A stretch of 38,766 nucleotides of DNA from Clostridia bacterium (lineage in GTDB: Bacteria; Bacillota; Clostridia; Oscillospirales; CAG-272). The stretch covers positions 1 to 38,766 of the forward strand of contig JAFTKL010000005.1 in assembly GCA_017453285.1 (NCBI GenBank), read 5' to 3'. Positions 1-6,777 of the stretch are shown here, one piece after another (position 1 is the stretch's first letter; the number at the start of each line of letters is the position of its first letter). The translations under genes and the position numbers were made by a program. The notes beneath the pieces were generated by a model. The model made no database searches, was not told the DNA's origin, and was given only the letters and a program-made list of their open reading frames with translations.

Positions 1-612
1 GATAAGCTCTGTTCCGCCAAGCATATTTGACCATTGATCGTCTCCGCCAAACTGAAGATTGCAATCGTAGTTCTGGAACAGATAGTAGAAGTCATAGGAC
101 TGCATTATCATGTAGTTGAACTCAAGGAAAGAGAGTCCCTTTTCCATTCTCTGCTTGTAGCACTCTGCGCGGAGCATATTGTTGACAGAGAAGCAGGAGC
201 CGACCTCGCGAAGAACCTCAACATAGTTGAGATCGAGGAGCCACTCTGCGTTGTTGATCATCATAGCCTTGCCTTCGGAGAAGTCGATGAAGCGGCTCAT
301 CTGCTTCTTGAAGCACTCGCAGTTGTGCGCGATGGTCTCGGGAGTCATCATCTGACGCATATCAGTTCTTCCCGAGGGGTCGCCGATCATAGCCGTACCG
401 CCTCCGATGAGCGCAATAGGCTTGTTGCCCGCCATCTGAAGTCTCTTCATAAGGCAGAGAGCCATGAAGTGACCTACGTGAAGGCTGTCTGCAGTGGGGT
501 CAAAGCCGATGTAGAAAACAGCCTTGCCGTTGTTTACCATGTCCTTTATTTCCTGCTCGTCGGTAACCTGAGCGATAAGACCTCTTGCAACGAGCTCGTC
601 ATAAATAGTCAT
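1..612 (-). CDS. tyrS: Tyrosyl-tRNA synthetase, N-terminal part (cut by window edge)
   Basis: This enzyme charges tRNA-Tyr with tyrosine in the cytosol, using ATP. The first 204 codons are present. They show the class I Rossmann start with [13 protein letters not shown] at about residues 36-48, where HVGH is the HIGH signature, followed by the [13 protein letters not shown] loop at about 70-82 and the [10 protein letters not shown] tyrosine/adenylate-binding stretch near the cut end. These are diagnostic for TyrS and distinguish it from TrpS. The KMSKS loop and the C-terminal S4 domain lie beyond position 1. The ATG at 612 has a GGAGG ribosome binding site a few bases upstream. A consensus sigma-A promoter lies only about 35 bases upstream of the start, so there is no room for a T-box leader. 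The gene appears monocistronic at its 5' end. Confidence 0.96.
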   Translation of the reverse strand, partial: MTIYDELVARGLIAQVTDEQEIKDMVNNGKAVFYIGFDPTADSLHVGHFMALCLMKRLQMAGNKPIALIGGGTAMIGDPSGRTDMRQMMTPETIAHNCECFKKQMSRFIDFSEGKAMMINNAEWLLDLNYVEVLREVGSCFSVNNMLRAECYKQRMEKGLSFLEFNYMIMQSYDFYYLFQNYDCNLQFGGDDQWSNMLGGTELI

Positions 613-653
613 AAATACCTCCAAAAATGATTAAAAATCAATATATCTTTTAT

Positions 654-682
654 ATTATAAACCATTTTTTGCGACTTGTCAA
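654..682 (-). promoter_or_regulatory. Sigma-A promoter of tyrS
   Basis: Read on the minus strand, TTGACA (677-682) is followed after exactly 17 bases by TATAAT (654-659), a full consensus match. Transcription would start near 647 and give a leader of about 35 bases, too short for a T-box. The -35 box is part of a short element, TTTGCGAC-NN-GTCAA on the plus strand, that recurs at 1041-1055. Confidence 0.85.
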
Positions 683-690
683 GATTTATC

Positions 691-725
691 TAAAAAATTA
701 AAGGGCTGTTGCGTGCAACAGCCCT
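691..725 (-). terminator. Rho-independent terminator of the spore protein gene
   Basis: A perfect 10-base-pair stem AGGGCTGTTG/CAACAGCCCT (702-711 with 716-725) has a four-base loop. On the minus strand it is followed by a T-rich run. It ends transcription of the spore protein gene 17 bases after its stop codon and just before the tyrS promoter. Confidence 0.85.
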
Positions 726-741
726 AAAATTGATTTACAGG

Positions 742-936
742 TTATTTGTTGGTATTACCCTGAGCCTGATTTTCGTAGCTCTCAACCATCTTCTTTACCA
801 TCTGACCGCCGATAGAGCCAGCCTGACGGGAAGTGAGATCGCCGTTGTAGCCGTTGCTGTTAAGGTTTACGCCAACTTCGTTTGCTGCCTGCATCTTGAT
901 CTGCTCAAGAGCCTGCTTTGCCTGCTTGTTTGCCAT
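742..936 (-). CDS. Alpha/beta-type small acid-soluble spore protein (SASP)
   Basis: This is a 64-residue protein that in this family coats DNA in the dormant spore, protecting it from UV and heat, and is degraded by the GPR protease at germination. The family signature NGYNGDLTSRQAGSIGGQMV lies in the C-terminal half, after a short amphipathic N-terminal helix rich in Ala, Gln and Lys. Length is typical (60-75 residues). I chose the ATG at 936 because AAGGAG lies 7 bases upstream and the preceding in-frame codons read through a hairpin-rich leader. A terminator follows directly. Such genes are normally made in the forespore under sigma-G, and a possible sigma-G promoter lies about 130 bases upstream. 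Finding it supports a spore-forming host. Confidence 0.93.
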   Translation of the reverse strand: MANKQAKQALEQIKMQAANEVGVNLNSNGYNGDLTSRQAGSIGGQMVKKMVESYENQAQGNTNK

Positions 937-952
937 AATAAATTCTCCTTGT

Positions 953-1019
953 CTCCGCAAGTGCGGAGGTTTATCTTTTATATCTTTAAGAGCGCACCGT
1001 ATGAGAACGATCGCGCTCT
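953..1019 (-). promoter_or_regulatory. Structured leader of the spore protein gene (two hairpins)
   Basis: Between the putative promoter and the start codon are two inverted repeats. The first is AGAGCGC/GCGCTCT (989-995 with 1013-1019). The second is CTCCGC/GCGGAG (953-958 with 963-968), which ends three bases before the AAGGAG ribosome binding site. They could stabilise the message or modulate translation. The pairing is visible in the sequence; any function is inferred. Confidence 0.45.
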
Positions 1020-1062
1020 CTCGGCTTGCTCTGGTATTATTTTGCGACAAGTCAAATTTTAT

Positions 1063-1093
1063 ATGTATGGAAAAATCAGGCTATTTTTATTTG
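1063..1093 (-). promoter_or_regulatory. Possible sigma-G-type promoter of the spore protein gene
   Basis: On the minus strand CAAATA (1088-1093) and CATACAT (1063-1069) are separated by 18 bases. They resemble the forespore sigma-G pattern TGAATA / CATACTA with mismatches. The position, upstream of a SASP gene, is right. The match is imperfect and lies inside an AT-rich stretch, so this is tentative. Confidence 0.3.
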
Positions 1094-1097
1094 TTTT

Positions 1098-1430
1098 TTA
1101 TACGAAAACGAGCTGAACGAGCAGCATATAGCACACAGTTCCCGAGATGATGCTCAGCAGGGTATTCCGCTTCCATACGTGGAGCAGAACTACAACGGCA
1201 GACGCGATGAACGCGGGCAAAAAGCCGCCGAGAGAGGAAAAGCTCGTGTCCTTGAGGCAATACACGACAAGCATTCCCATAATTGCGTAGGGGAGCATCG
1301 AGGAGAGCTTTTCGATGATCTTCGGAGTTTTTCTGCCGTTGCCGAAAAGCGCGAAGGGCAGAAATCTGAGCGCAGCGGTGAGTAGCGCAATGATCGCGAC
1401 CGAGAGCCAGATGTAAGTGTTTTCAGTCAT
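1098..1430 (-). CDS. azlD: AzlD-type branched-chain amino acid exporter subunit
   Basis: This 110-residue membrane protein is almost entirely hydrophobic, with about four transmembrane segments. It carries the family-typical N-terminal stretch LRFLPFALFG followed by LPYAIMGMLVVYCLKD. AzlD proteins act with the larger AzlC subunit to export branched-chain amino acids, as described for 4-azaleucine resistance in Bacillus. Its ATG overlaps the last 8 bases of azlC, so translation is probably coupled. No clear terminator follows the stop codon, so some transcripts could run on toward the spore protein gene. Length matches the family (100-110). Confidence 0.88.
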   Translation of the reverse strand: MTENTYIWLSVAIIALLTAALRFLPFALFGNGRKTPKIIEKLSSMLPYAIMGMLVVYCLKDTSFSSLGGFLPAFIASAVVVLLHVWKRNTLLSIISGTVCYMLLVQLVFV

Positions 1431-2124
1431 TTTGCTTGCCCTCCTTTTCCTTTTTCTTTTCCTTGTATAAGCAGAGAAGGAGTGCGATGACGAGCATCGT
1501 CGGGATAAGGAAGCTGTCCTTGCCGAAGATCAGAAGGCAGAGCACCGACGCACCCACGCCGATGAGGGCAGAGAAGTGCTTTTTGGTACTGAGCCACTGC
1601 TCGACAAAGACCGTGATAAAGAGTGCGGTGAGCGCGAAATCAATGCCCGTCGTGTTGAAGCTTATCAGCGAGCCTGCAATCGCGCCGAGCGCCGAGCCGA
1701 ATATCCAATAGGAGTGGTCGAGGAGCGTGACGAGCAGGTAATAATCCTTCAGCTCCTTGCCCTCAAGTCCTATCGTGTCCGAGCAGACGAGAGAGTATGT
1801 CTCGTCGGTAAGTCCGAAAATGAGATATCCCTTGCGCTTGCCGACACCCTTGTATTTTTCGAGCATCGAAACGCCGTAAAAGAGGTGACGCGCGTTGACC
1901 ATAAGAGTCGTGAGGGCGGTTGTGATGAGCGACGCGCCGCCCGTGAGCAGATCTATCGCAACGTACTGCATCGAGCCTGCGTAGATAAATGTGCTCATAG
2001 CGACCGCGAGAAGAATTCCAAATCCGCTCGCGCGCAGAATTATGCCAAAACCGAAGCCGAGGACGATATATCCCGCCATAACGGGTAGTGTTGCCACAAA
2101 CGCTTGCTTTATTACCTTTTTCAC
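1423..2124 (-). CDS. azlC: AzlC-type branched-chain amino acid exporter
   Basis: This is a 233-residue integral membrane protein of the AzlC/YgaZ family, the large subunit of a branched-chain amino acid efflux system in the cytoplasmic membrane. The conserved core is visible: LGFGFGIILRASGFG, STFIYAGSMQY, LMVNARHLFYG (the ARH motif of the family) and GLTDETYSL. A strongly charged Lys/Glu tail closes the protein. I chose the GTG at 2124 because GAGGTAAGG lies directly upstream and the conserved sequence begins there; an upstream in-frame extension to 2184 would overlap the promoter. It forms a two-gene operon with azlD. Confidence 0.92.
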   Translation of the reverse strand: MKKVIKQAFVATLPVMAGYIVLGFGFGIILRASGFGILLAVAMSTFIYAGSMQYVAIDLLTGGASLITTALTTLMVNARHLFYGVSMLEKYKGVGKRKGYLIFGLTDETYSLVCSDTIGLEGKELKDYYLLVTLLDHSYWIFGSALGAIAGSLISFNTTGIDFALTALFITVFVEQWLSTKKHFSALIGVGASVLCLLIFGKDSFLIPTMLVIALLLCLYKEKKKEKEGKQND

Positions 2125-2155
2125 AGCCTTACCTCGCTTTAGCAAATTTGAATAT

Positions 2156-2184
2156 ATTATACTACCGCATAGAAAAAAAGTCAA
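2156..2184 (-). promoter_or_regulatory. Sigma-A promoter of azlCD
   Basis: On the minus strand TTGACT (2179-2184) and TATAAT (2156-2161) are separated by exactly 17 bases. The predicted start lies about 25 bases before the GTG of azlC, which rules out the longer in-frame reading of azlC. Confidence 0.8.
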
Positions 2185-2200
2185 TACCGAGGAAATAAAA

Positions 2201-2229
2201 TATAAATAAAAGGGCTGCCAGGGCAGCCC
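2201..2229 (-). terminator. Terminator of the BamE/SmpA-like lipoprotein gene
   Basis: An 8-base-pair G+C-rich stem GGGCTGCC/GGCAGCCC (2212-2219 with 2222-2229) is followed on the minus strand by TTTTATTTATATTTT. It separates the lipoprotein gene from the azlC promoter. Confidence 0.8.
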
Positions 2230-2240
2230 GTGGGGGAAAG

Positions 2241-3323
2241 TTAATTGCTTGGTAAATTTATATTTTCGAAATCAATATATTTTTTTAATTCTTCCAACGT
2301 TTCAAGGTATTGACCTTCTCTGATAAATTTGCCGGGTACGGAAATTGTAATTGCTTTGCCGTTGTTGTTTAAAAAGAAAATTTCTTGTATCGAGCTTTGG
2401 TGATATGCATAGCCGTCTTTTTCTACCGTCTGGAATGAATTTACTCGCCGTTCGTAGCTTCCGTCCTCCTTGTATATGTTAACGCTAAAGCAATCGTACA
2501 ACACTCCTGATTGATATTCAAGTCCCTTTATAGTGAAATAGTACATGTAATAACCTTCAAGATCATATGCTTGCGTGAATTCGATCTTGTTTGAAACAAG
2601 TTTTGGCACTGTAACATATGCTTCTTCCCCCTTGTTTGTTGTACAAACGTGTCCTATAAAGGTATCGAGAGAGGTAGAGGTGTAAGCGGGTGGATCGTCA
2701 TCCGATATGATTTTCGTTCGTCCGACAGTCAGCGTATTGATATCCGACGTAGCATTTTCTTTGGAGTACCAGATATTAAGCTTTCGACCGTCGGTTAACA
2801 AATATTCGTATATTATAAGTCCGCTGCCCACGCTTACTCCGCGCGCATTTAGTAGCTCCGCTACTTCACCGAAAGTCATTCCTACGGATATGGTGCTTGC
2901 GACTTCTGGATCAACGAGCTCATCTACTTGTACTTGGTAAACTGTAACCTTGTCGAGCTTTTTGTCTTTGTAATGGTAGTGATATCGAATATATACCGGT
3001 CTGCCGTCGCTCAGAAAATATCTGTCCGCAACATCCGTTCTTAACTCTTGGTAAGGAACTTTGAGCATTTTTCTTACGTCTTTGCGCTCCATTCCAATCT
3101 CTATTTGATCGAGTAAAGATATATCGTCAATTGTGGTAGGCTCGGTCGGCTTCTCGGTGGGTTCTTCGGTAGGTATTTGTGTCACCTCTTCCGTGGGCTT
3201 GTCGATATCTGCAGTAGGAACTTCAGGATCGCCGAAAATAAGCTCTTCGTTAAAATTAAAACCGCAGGAAAAGAGCGATGTGCAAAGTAAAAGCGTCAGG
3301 ATTAAAAGCAGATAATTTTTCAT
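2241..3323 (-). CDS. Lipoprotein with two tandem BamE/SmpA-like modules
   Basis: This is a 360-residue secreted lipoprotein. Residues 1-19 form a signal peptide ending in LFSC, so Cys20 is the likely lipidated residue. Residues 33-64 are a Pro/Thr/Glu-rich spacer (PTEEPTEKPTEPTT). Two modules resembling the small BamE/SmpA/OmlA fold follow: the first (about 70-130) has IEIGMERKDVRKML and YFLSDGRPVYIRY, and the second (about 141-202) has ISVGMTFGEVAELL and YLLTDGRKLNIWY. The region from about 215 to 360 has no motif I recognise. BamE itself belongs to the outer-membrane assembly machine of Gram-negatives; in Gram-positives such modules are found in extracytoplasmic lipoproteins of mostly unknown role. 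The ATG at 3323 has GGAGACTG upstream. It has its own promoter and terminator, so it is a single-gene unit. Confidence 0.8.
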   Translation of the reverse strand: MKNYLLLILTLLLCTSLFSCGFNFNEELIFGDPEVPTADIDKPTEEVTQIPTEEPTEKPTEPTTIDDISLLDQIEIGMERKDVRKMLKVPYQELRTDVADRYFLSDGRPVYIRYHYHYKDKKLDKVTVYQVQVDELVDPEVASTISVGMTFGEVAELLNARGVSVGSGLIIYEYLLTDGRKLNIWYSKENATSDINTLTVGRTKIISDDDPPAYTSTSLDTFIGHVCTTNKGEEAYVTVPKLVSNKIEFTQAYDLEGYYMYYFTIKGLEYQSGVLYDCFSVNIYKEDGSYERRVNSFQTVEKDGYAYHQSSIQEIFFLNNNGKAITISVPGKFIREGQYLETLEELKKYIDFENINLPSN

Positions 3324-3427
3324 ATCAGTCTCCTTGAGTTCTCGGTTTGTCGAGGGCGCCAACCCCTACCGATGAGATATAGGTTGTTTGCGTGATAGTC
3401 GGGTATTGTTTTTGAATCGACACCTAC

Positions 3428-3456
3428 ATTATACCATATCCTATACCCTTTGTCAA
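3428..3456 (-). promoter_or_regulatory. Consensus sigma-A promoter of the lipoprotein gene
   Basis: On the minus strand TTGACA (3451-3456) and TATAAT (3428-3433) are separated by 17 bases, a perfect consensus. The leader is about 95 bases and contains a short GC-rich stretch but no structure that I recognise. Confidence 0.85.
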
Positions 3457-3525
3457 GCTTTAAGGTCTTTCGGAGTAGAGGCAGAGGTTATTTTGCATAT
3501 AGAGTGAAAAAATCCTTCGCGGTCA

Positions 3526-3554
3526 TTGACAAAAAGGGCAAAAAGAGTTATACT
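3526..3554 (+). promoter_or_regulatory. Sigma-A promoter of the pncB operon
   Basis: TTGACA (3526-3531), 17 bases, TATACT (3549-3554). The transcript would begin near 3562 and reach pncB at 3628. It would include the two downstream genes up to the terminator at 6571-6605. Confidence 0.8.
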
Positions 3555-3627
3555 ATTATCAATAATATACTCAAATAAAGGGAAGGGCGGATCCTGCGCT
3601 CTCCCGAGAACGAAAGAAGGAGAAAAA

Positions 3628-5079
3628 ATGAAAGACATCAAGAGAAATCTTACAATGCTTTGCGATTATTACGAGCTCACGATGAGCAACGGATATTTCG
3701 TAAATGGAATGAAGGACAAGATCGTCTATTTTGATGTGTTCTACCGCGACAACCCCGACAACGGCGGCTACGCCATCGTGGCGGGACTTGAGCAGATAGT
3801 CGAGTACATCAACGATCTGCATTTTGACGAGGGAGATATCGAATATCTGCGCGGCAGAGGCTGCTTTTCGGAAGAATTCCTCGAGTATCTCAAAAATTTC
3901 CGCTTCAGCGGAGACATTTGGGCGATCCCCGAGGGAACGGTAGTTTTCCCCGGTGAGCCTCTTATGACTGTAAGAGCACCTATCATCGAGGCACAGTTCA
4001 TCGAGACCTACATCCTTATGATGATCAACCATCAGTCGCTCATCGCCACCAAGGCGTCGAGAATTACGAGAGCGGCAAAGGGAAGAGCTGTCAGCGAGTT
4101 CGGCTCACGCAGAGCGCAGGGTGCGGATGCGGCTATTCTCGGTGCGAGAGCGGCTTACATCGGCGGATGCGGCTCGACAGCCTGCACGATCGCAGACGAG
4201 GCTTACGGAGTTCCTGCCGTCGGAACGATGGCGCACTCCTGGGTACAGCTCTTTGACACCGAATACGAGGCTTTCGAGACCTACTGCAAGACCTATCCGA
4301 AGAACGCAACTCTTCTCGTTGACACCTACAACGTGCTCGAGAGCGGAGTTCCCAACGCGATAAAGGCATTCAAGACCATTCTGCATCCGCAGGGAATACG
4401 CAACTGCGCGGTCCGTATCGACTCGGGCGACGTTACCTATCTCACCAAGAAGGTGCGCAAGATGCTCGACGACGCGGGACTTCCCGAGTGCAAGATCGTG
4501 GTATCTAACTCGATGGACGAGTACATCATCCGCGAGCTTATCCGTCAGGGCGCGGAGATAGATTCCTTCGGCGTTGGCGAGAGACTTATCACGGCTAAGA
4601 GCGATCCCGTTTTCGGCGGCGTTTACAAGGTCTGCGCTGTCGAGGACGCTGAGTGCAAGGTAATACCCAAGATAAAGATCAGCGAGAACGTGGGCAAGAT
4701 CACGACTCCCCACTTCAAGAAGGTCTACAGACTCCGCGGTCGAGAGACGGGCAAGGCAGAGGCGGATCTTATCTGCGTATACGACGAGACTATCGACGAC
4801 ACCAAGCCGCTCGAGATCTTTGACCCCGCAGCGACCTGGAAACGCAAGACTCTCGAGAACTTCAGCGCGACTGAGCTTCTCGTTCAGGTATTCAGAAATG
4901 GCGAGCAGGTATACAAGCTTCCCACGCTCGCAGAGATCAGACAGCACTGCGCCGAGGAGATCGAGGGCATGTGGGACGAGGTGCGCCGTTTCAGCAATCC
5001 TCACAACTATTACGTCGACCTCTCCGAGAAGCTCTGGCAGCTCAAGCACGATATGCTTGCGGCGCACGGCAGAAGATAA
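3628..5079 (+). CDS. pncB: Nicotinate phosphoribosyltransferase
   Basis: This 483-residue cytosolic enzyme joins nicotinate with PRPP, with ATP hydrolysis, to make nicotinate mononucleotide in NAD salvage (Preiss-Handler route). Typical sequence includes LTMLCDYYELTMSNGYF at the N terminus, the SEFGSRRAQG stretch, and GTMAHSWVQLF, in which His203 is the expected phosphorylated histidine. VRIDSGDVTYL, SNSMDEYII and SFGVGERL form the phosphate-binding barrel end. Length is normal for the Gram-positive form. The ATG at 3628 has AGAAGGAG upstream; a reading from 3526 would begin inside the promoter. It is the first gene of a three-gene operon, with the next gene beginning three bases after its stop codon. 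Confidence 0.95.
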   Translation: MKDIKRNLTMLCDYYELTMSNGYFVNGMKDKIVYFDVFYRDNPDNGGYAIVAGLEQIVEYINDLHFDEGDIEYLRGRGCFSEEFLEYLKNFRFSGDIWAIPEGTVVFPGEPLMTVRAPIIEAQFIETYILMMINHQSLIATKASRITRAAKGRAVSEFGSRRAQGADAAILGARAAYIGGCGSTACTIADEAYGVPAVGTMAHSWVQLFDTEYEAFETYCKTYPKNATLLVDTYNVLESGVPNAIKAFKTILHPQGIRNCAVRIDSGDVTYLTKKVRKMLDDAGLPECKIVVSNSMDEYIIRELIRQGAEIDSFGVGERLITAKSDPVFGGVYKVCAVEDAECKVIPKIKISENVGKITTPHFKKVYRLRGRETGKAEADLICVYDETIDDTKPLEIFDPAATWKRKTLENFSATELLVQVFRNGEQVYKLPTLAEIRQHCAEEIEGMWDEVRRFSNPHNYYVDLSEKLWQLKHDMLAAHGRR

Positions 5080-5082
5080 GCG

Positions 5083-5493
5083 ATGCGAGTTATCGTTTGC
5101 CTTGAGGACAAGGGCGGAATGATGTTCAATCACCGCCGACAGAGCCGAGACCGCGTGCTGAATGCCGACGTTATCGCTCAATGCAAAGGTGCGCGCCTTT
5201 GCATCTCGCCCTATTCAATGCTGCTATTTGAGGGCAGCGACGCGGATATCCTTTGCGACGAGGACTTCCTTGAGCTTGCAGGCGAGGGTGATTTCTGCTT
5301 CGTTGAGGACAGAGAGCTCGCACCCTACGCTGATCGCATCGAAGAGGTGACAGTGTACAAGTGGAACAGAAGATACCCGACTGACACCTATTTTGATCTC
5401 GACCTCGCCGCGCTTGGCTTCAAGCTCACGTCAAGCGAGGAATTTGCAGGATATTCACACGAAAAAATCACTAAGGAGACTTACAGAAAATGA
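5083..5493 (+). CDS. Conserved small protein of unknown function
   Basis: This 136-residue soluble protein has no signal peptide or membrane segment. It begins with a hydrophobic strand (MRVIVCLEDKGGMMFNHRRQ), in which the FNHRRQSRDR motif is basic and looks functional. It continues with an acidic middle (DEDFLE, GEGDFCFVED) and ends in YKWNRRYPTDTYF. I recall similar short proteins in many Clostridia, some of them misleadingly labelled ribonuclease Z; the metallo-beta-lactamase HxHxDH motif of true RNase Z is absent. It lies between pncB (3 bases away) and the nuclease lipoprotein, and its stop codon overlaps that gene's ATG in an ATGA arrangement. The operon suggests a link to nucleotide or cofactor salvage, but no function can be assigned. 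Confidence 0.82.
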   Translation: MRVIVCLEDKGGMMFNHRRQSRDRVLNADVIAQCKGARLCISPYSMLLFEGSDADILCDEDFLELAGEGDFCFVEDRELAPYADRIEEVTVYKWNRRYPTDTYFDLDLAALGFKLTSSEEFAGYSHEKITKETYRK

Positions 5494-6551
5494 AATTTAC
5501 AAGAAGCATAATAGCTCTTCTTGCTCTTCTGATGGCACTTTGCCTCACGTTTACAGGCTGTGATCTTGGTGATCTCGGACTCGGCGGCGAGCCTGATGCT
5601 ACGTCAGAGAAGTTCGAGCAGACCAATAAGCCCACAGATAAGGGCGATCCCGCCGATAAACCGACAGATAAACCCACCGACGCTCCCGAAAACAATGAGG
5701 GAGAAGGCAACGACACGGCGAGAGATCCGATATGCGATCTGCTCGGAATACCCTATTTCTCGGGCAATCCCTGGACTCCCATCAACGATAATAAGCCTGC
5801 TTTTACCGAAGAGGAGATAACCACCGAGGGTTACGAATTCTACAGCGAGCTTGATAACCTCGGCAGATGCGGATACGTTATGGCTTGCGTTGGCACAGAG
5901 ATGATGCCTACAGAGGACAGAGGCGACATCGGCAGTATCAAGCCTACAGGTTGGGTGCAAAAGCAGTATGACGGAAATCTCGTCAGCGGCGGCAATCTCT
6001 ATAACCGCTGCCACCTCATCGGCTTCCAGCTCACAGGCGAGAATGCGAACAAAAAGAATCTCATCACCGGAACGAGATATATGAACTGGGACGGAATGGT
6101 CGAGTTCGAGAATATGATCGCCGACTACGTAAAAGAGACGGGCAACCACGTTATGTATCGCGTAACTCCTATGTTCTATGAGAATGAGCTCGTCGCAAGA
6201 GGCGTTCATATGGAGGCTTACTCGGTAGAGGACAACGGTGAGGGCATCAGCTTCAACGTATACGCGTACAACGTACAGCCCGGCATCACAATTGACTACG
6301 CGACCGGCGAGAGCTGGCTCTCGGGTGAAGAGGGCGGCAACGCAGGTAACGAGGAGCAGACTCCCGATAATAACGGCGGCGAGGAAGGACCTAAGTACAT
6401 ACTCAATACGAGCAGTAAGAAGGTCCATATTCCCACCTGCGGAAGCGTTTCCACAATGGTCGACAAGAACAAGCAGGAGTACAACGGAGAGCTTGCGGAT
6501 ATACTTTCGCAGGGCTATACGAAGTGCGGTGCCTGCAACGCAGGAGAATAA
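5490..6551 (+). CDS. DNA/RNA non-specific endonuclease, lipoprotein
   Basis: This is a 353-residue secreted nuclease. Residues 1-23 form a signal peptide with lipobox FTGC (Cys24 lipidated), followed by an Asp/Pro/Thr-rich spacer to about 78. The nuclease domain spans about 85-275. NLYNRCHLIGFQL (169-181) holds the catalytic His175 in a variant of the DRGH motif, and NLITGTRYMN follows with the metal-binding Asn. This is the type seen in streptococcal EndA and DNA-entry nucleases. After a second Gly/Glu-rich linker, residues 303-350 form a small cysteine domain (KVHIPTC...CGAC), like the Ada-type zinc-binding tail found on many secreted Clostridia nucleases. Its ATG overlaps the preceding stop codon, with AAGGAG upstream. 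Likely roles are nucleic-acid scavenging or DNA uptake; the sequence does not decide between them. Confidence 0.9.
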   Translation: MKFTRSIIALLALLMALCLTFTGCDLGDLGLGGEPDATSEKFEQTNKPTDKGDPADKPTDKPTDAPENNEGEGNDTARDPICDLLGIPYFSGNPWTPINDNKPAFTEEEITTEGYEFYSELDNLGRCGYVMACVGTEMMPTEDRGDIGSIKPTGWVQKQYDGNLVSGGNLYNRCHLIGFQLTGENANKKNLITGTRYMNWDGMVEFENMIADYVKETGNHVMYRVTPMFYENELVARGVHMEAYSVEDNGEGISFNVYAYNVQPGITIDYATGESWLSGEEGGNAGNEEQTPDNNGGEEGPKYILNTSSKKVHIPTCGSVSTMVDKNKQEYNGELADILSQGYTKCGACNAGE

Positions 6552-6570
6552 AATTTATATATCTCTGAGG

Positions 6571-6605
6571 CGACACTCGGCAGGATTTGCCGAGTGTCGT
6601 TTTTT
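6571..6605 (+). terminator. Strong terminator closing the pncB operon
   Basis: A perfect 12-base-pair stem CGACACTCGGCA/TGCCGAGTGTCG (6571-6582 with 6588-6599) has a five-base loop and is followed by six T residues. It isolates the operon from the cdaA run. Confidence 0.92.
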
Positions 6606-6664
6606 ACAATGTAAGGGATAGGAAAAGAAGTAAAAAATATATAAATAAAATTTTATTTAAACTC

Positions 6665-6693
6665 TTGAAAAAAAGAGACATATATGTTATAAT
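6665..6693 (+). promoter_or_regulatory. Sigma-A promoter of the cdaA operon
   Basis: TTGAAA (6665-6670), 17 bases, TATAAT (6688-6693). The leader to cdaA is about 77 bases, with no recognisable riboswitch and no terminator. No other clear promoter is seen until 18620, so this one probably drives cdaA through mazG. Confidence 0.8.
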
Positions 6694-6777
6694 GTAATAC
6701 GATATTATGGAACAGTGTGCATTTTTGAAAGATCACGTCTGTTTTTTGCCATTTCGTCGTGTGGAGGTGAGTCGAAA

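Larger units (their letters stand above)
3324..3627. other. Divergent intergenic region with two promoters
   Basis: This 304-base stretch separates the leftward lipoprotein gene from rightward pncB. It holds two sigma-A promoters facing away from each other, with 69 bases between their -35 boxes, and leaders of about 95 and 65 bases. Just before pncB there is a modest inverted repeat (GGGA at 3581-3584 with TCCC at 3602-3605). I see no known riboswitch in either leader and no ORF with a ribosome binding site. Confidence 0.75.

Noticed and set aside
34..630. A 198-codon plus-strand frame at the left edge
   Set aside because: It is antisense to tyrS, whose HVGH and GDDQW motifs are clear, and it has no ribosome binding site.
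3555..3627. Possible riboswitch in the pncB leader
   Set aside because: The leader is about 65 bases with one weak inverted repeat; it does not show the conserved segments of the NAD-binding riboswitch classes that I know.
4105..5181. A 358-codon minus-strand frame opposite pncB
   Set aside because: It is the shadow of pncB, which has all family motifs and a promoter.
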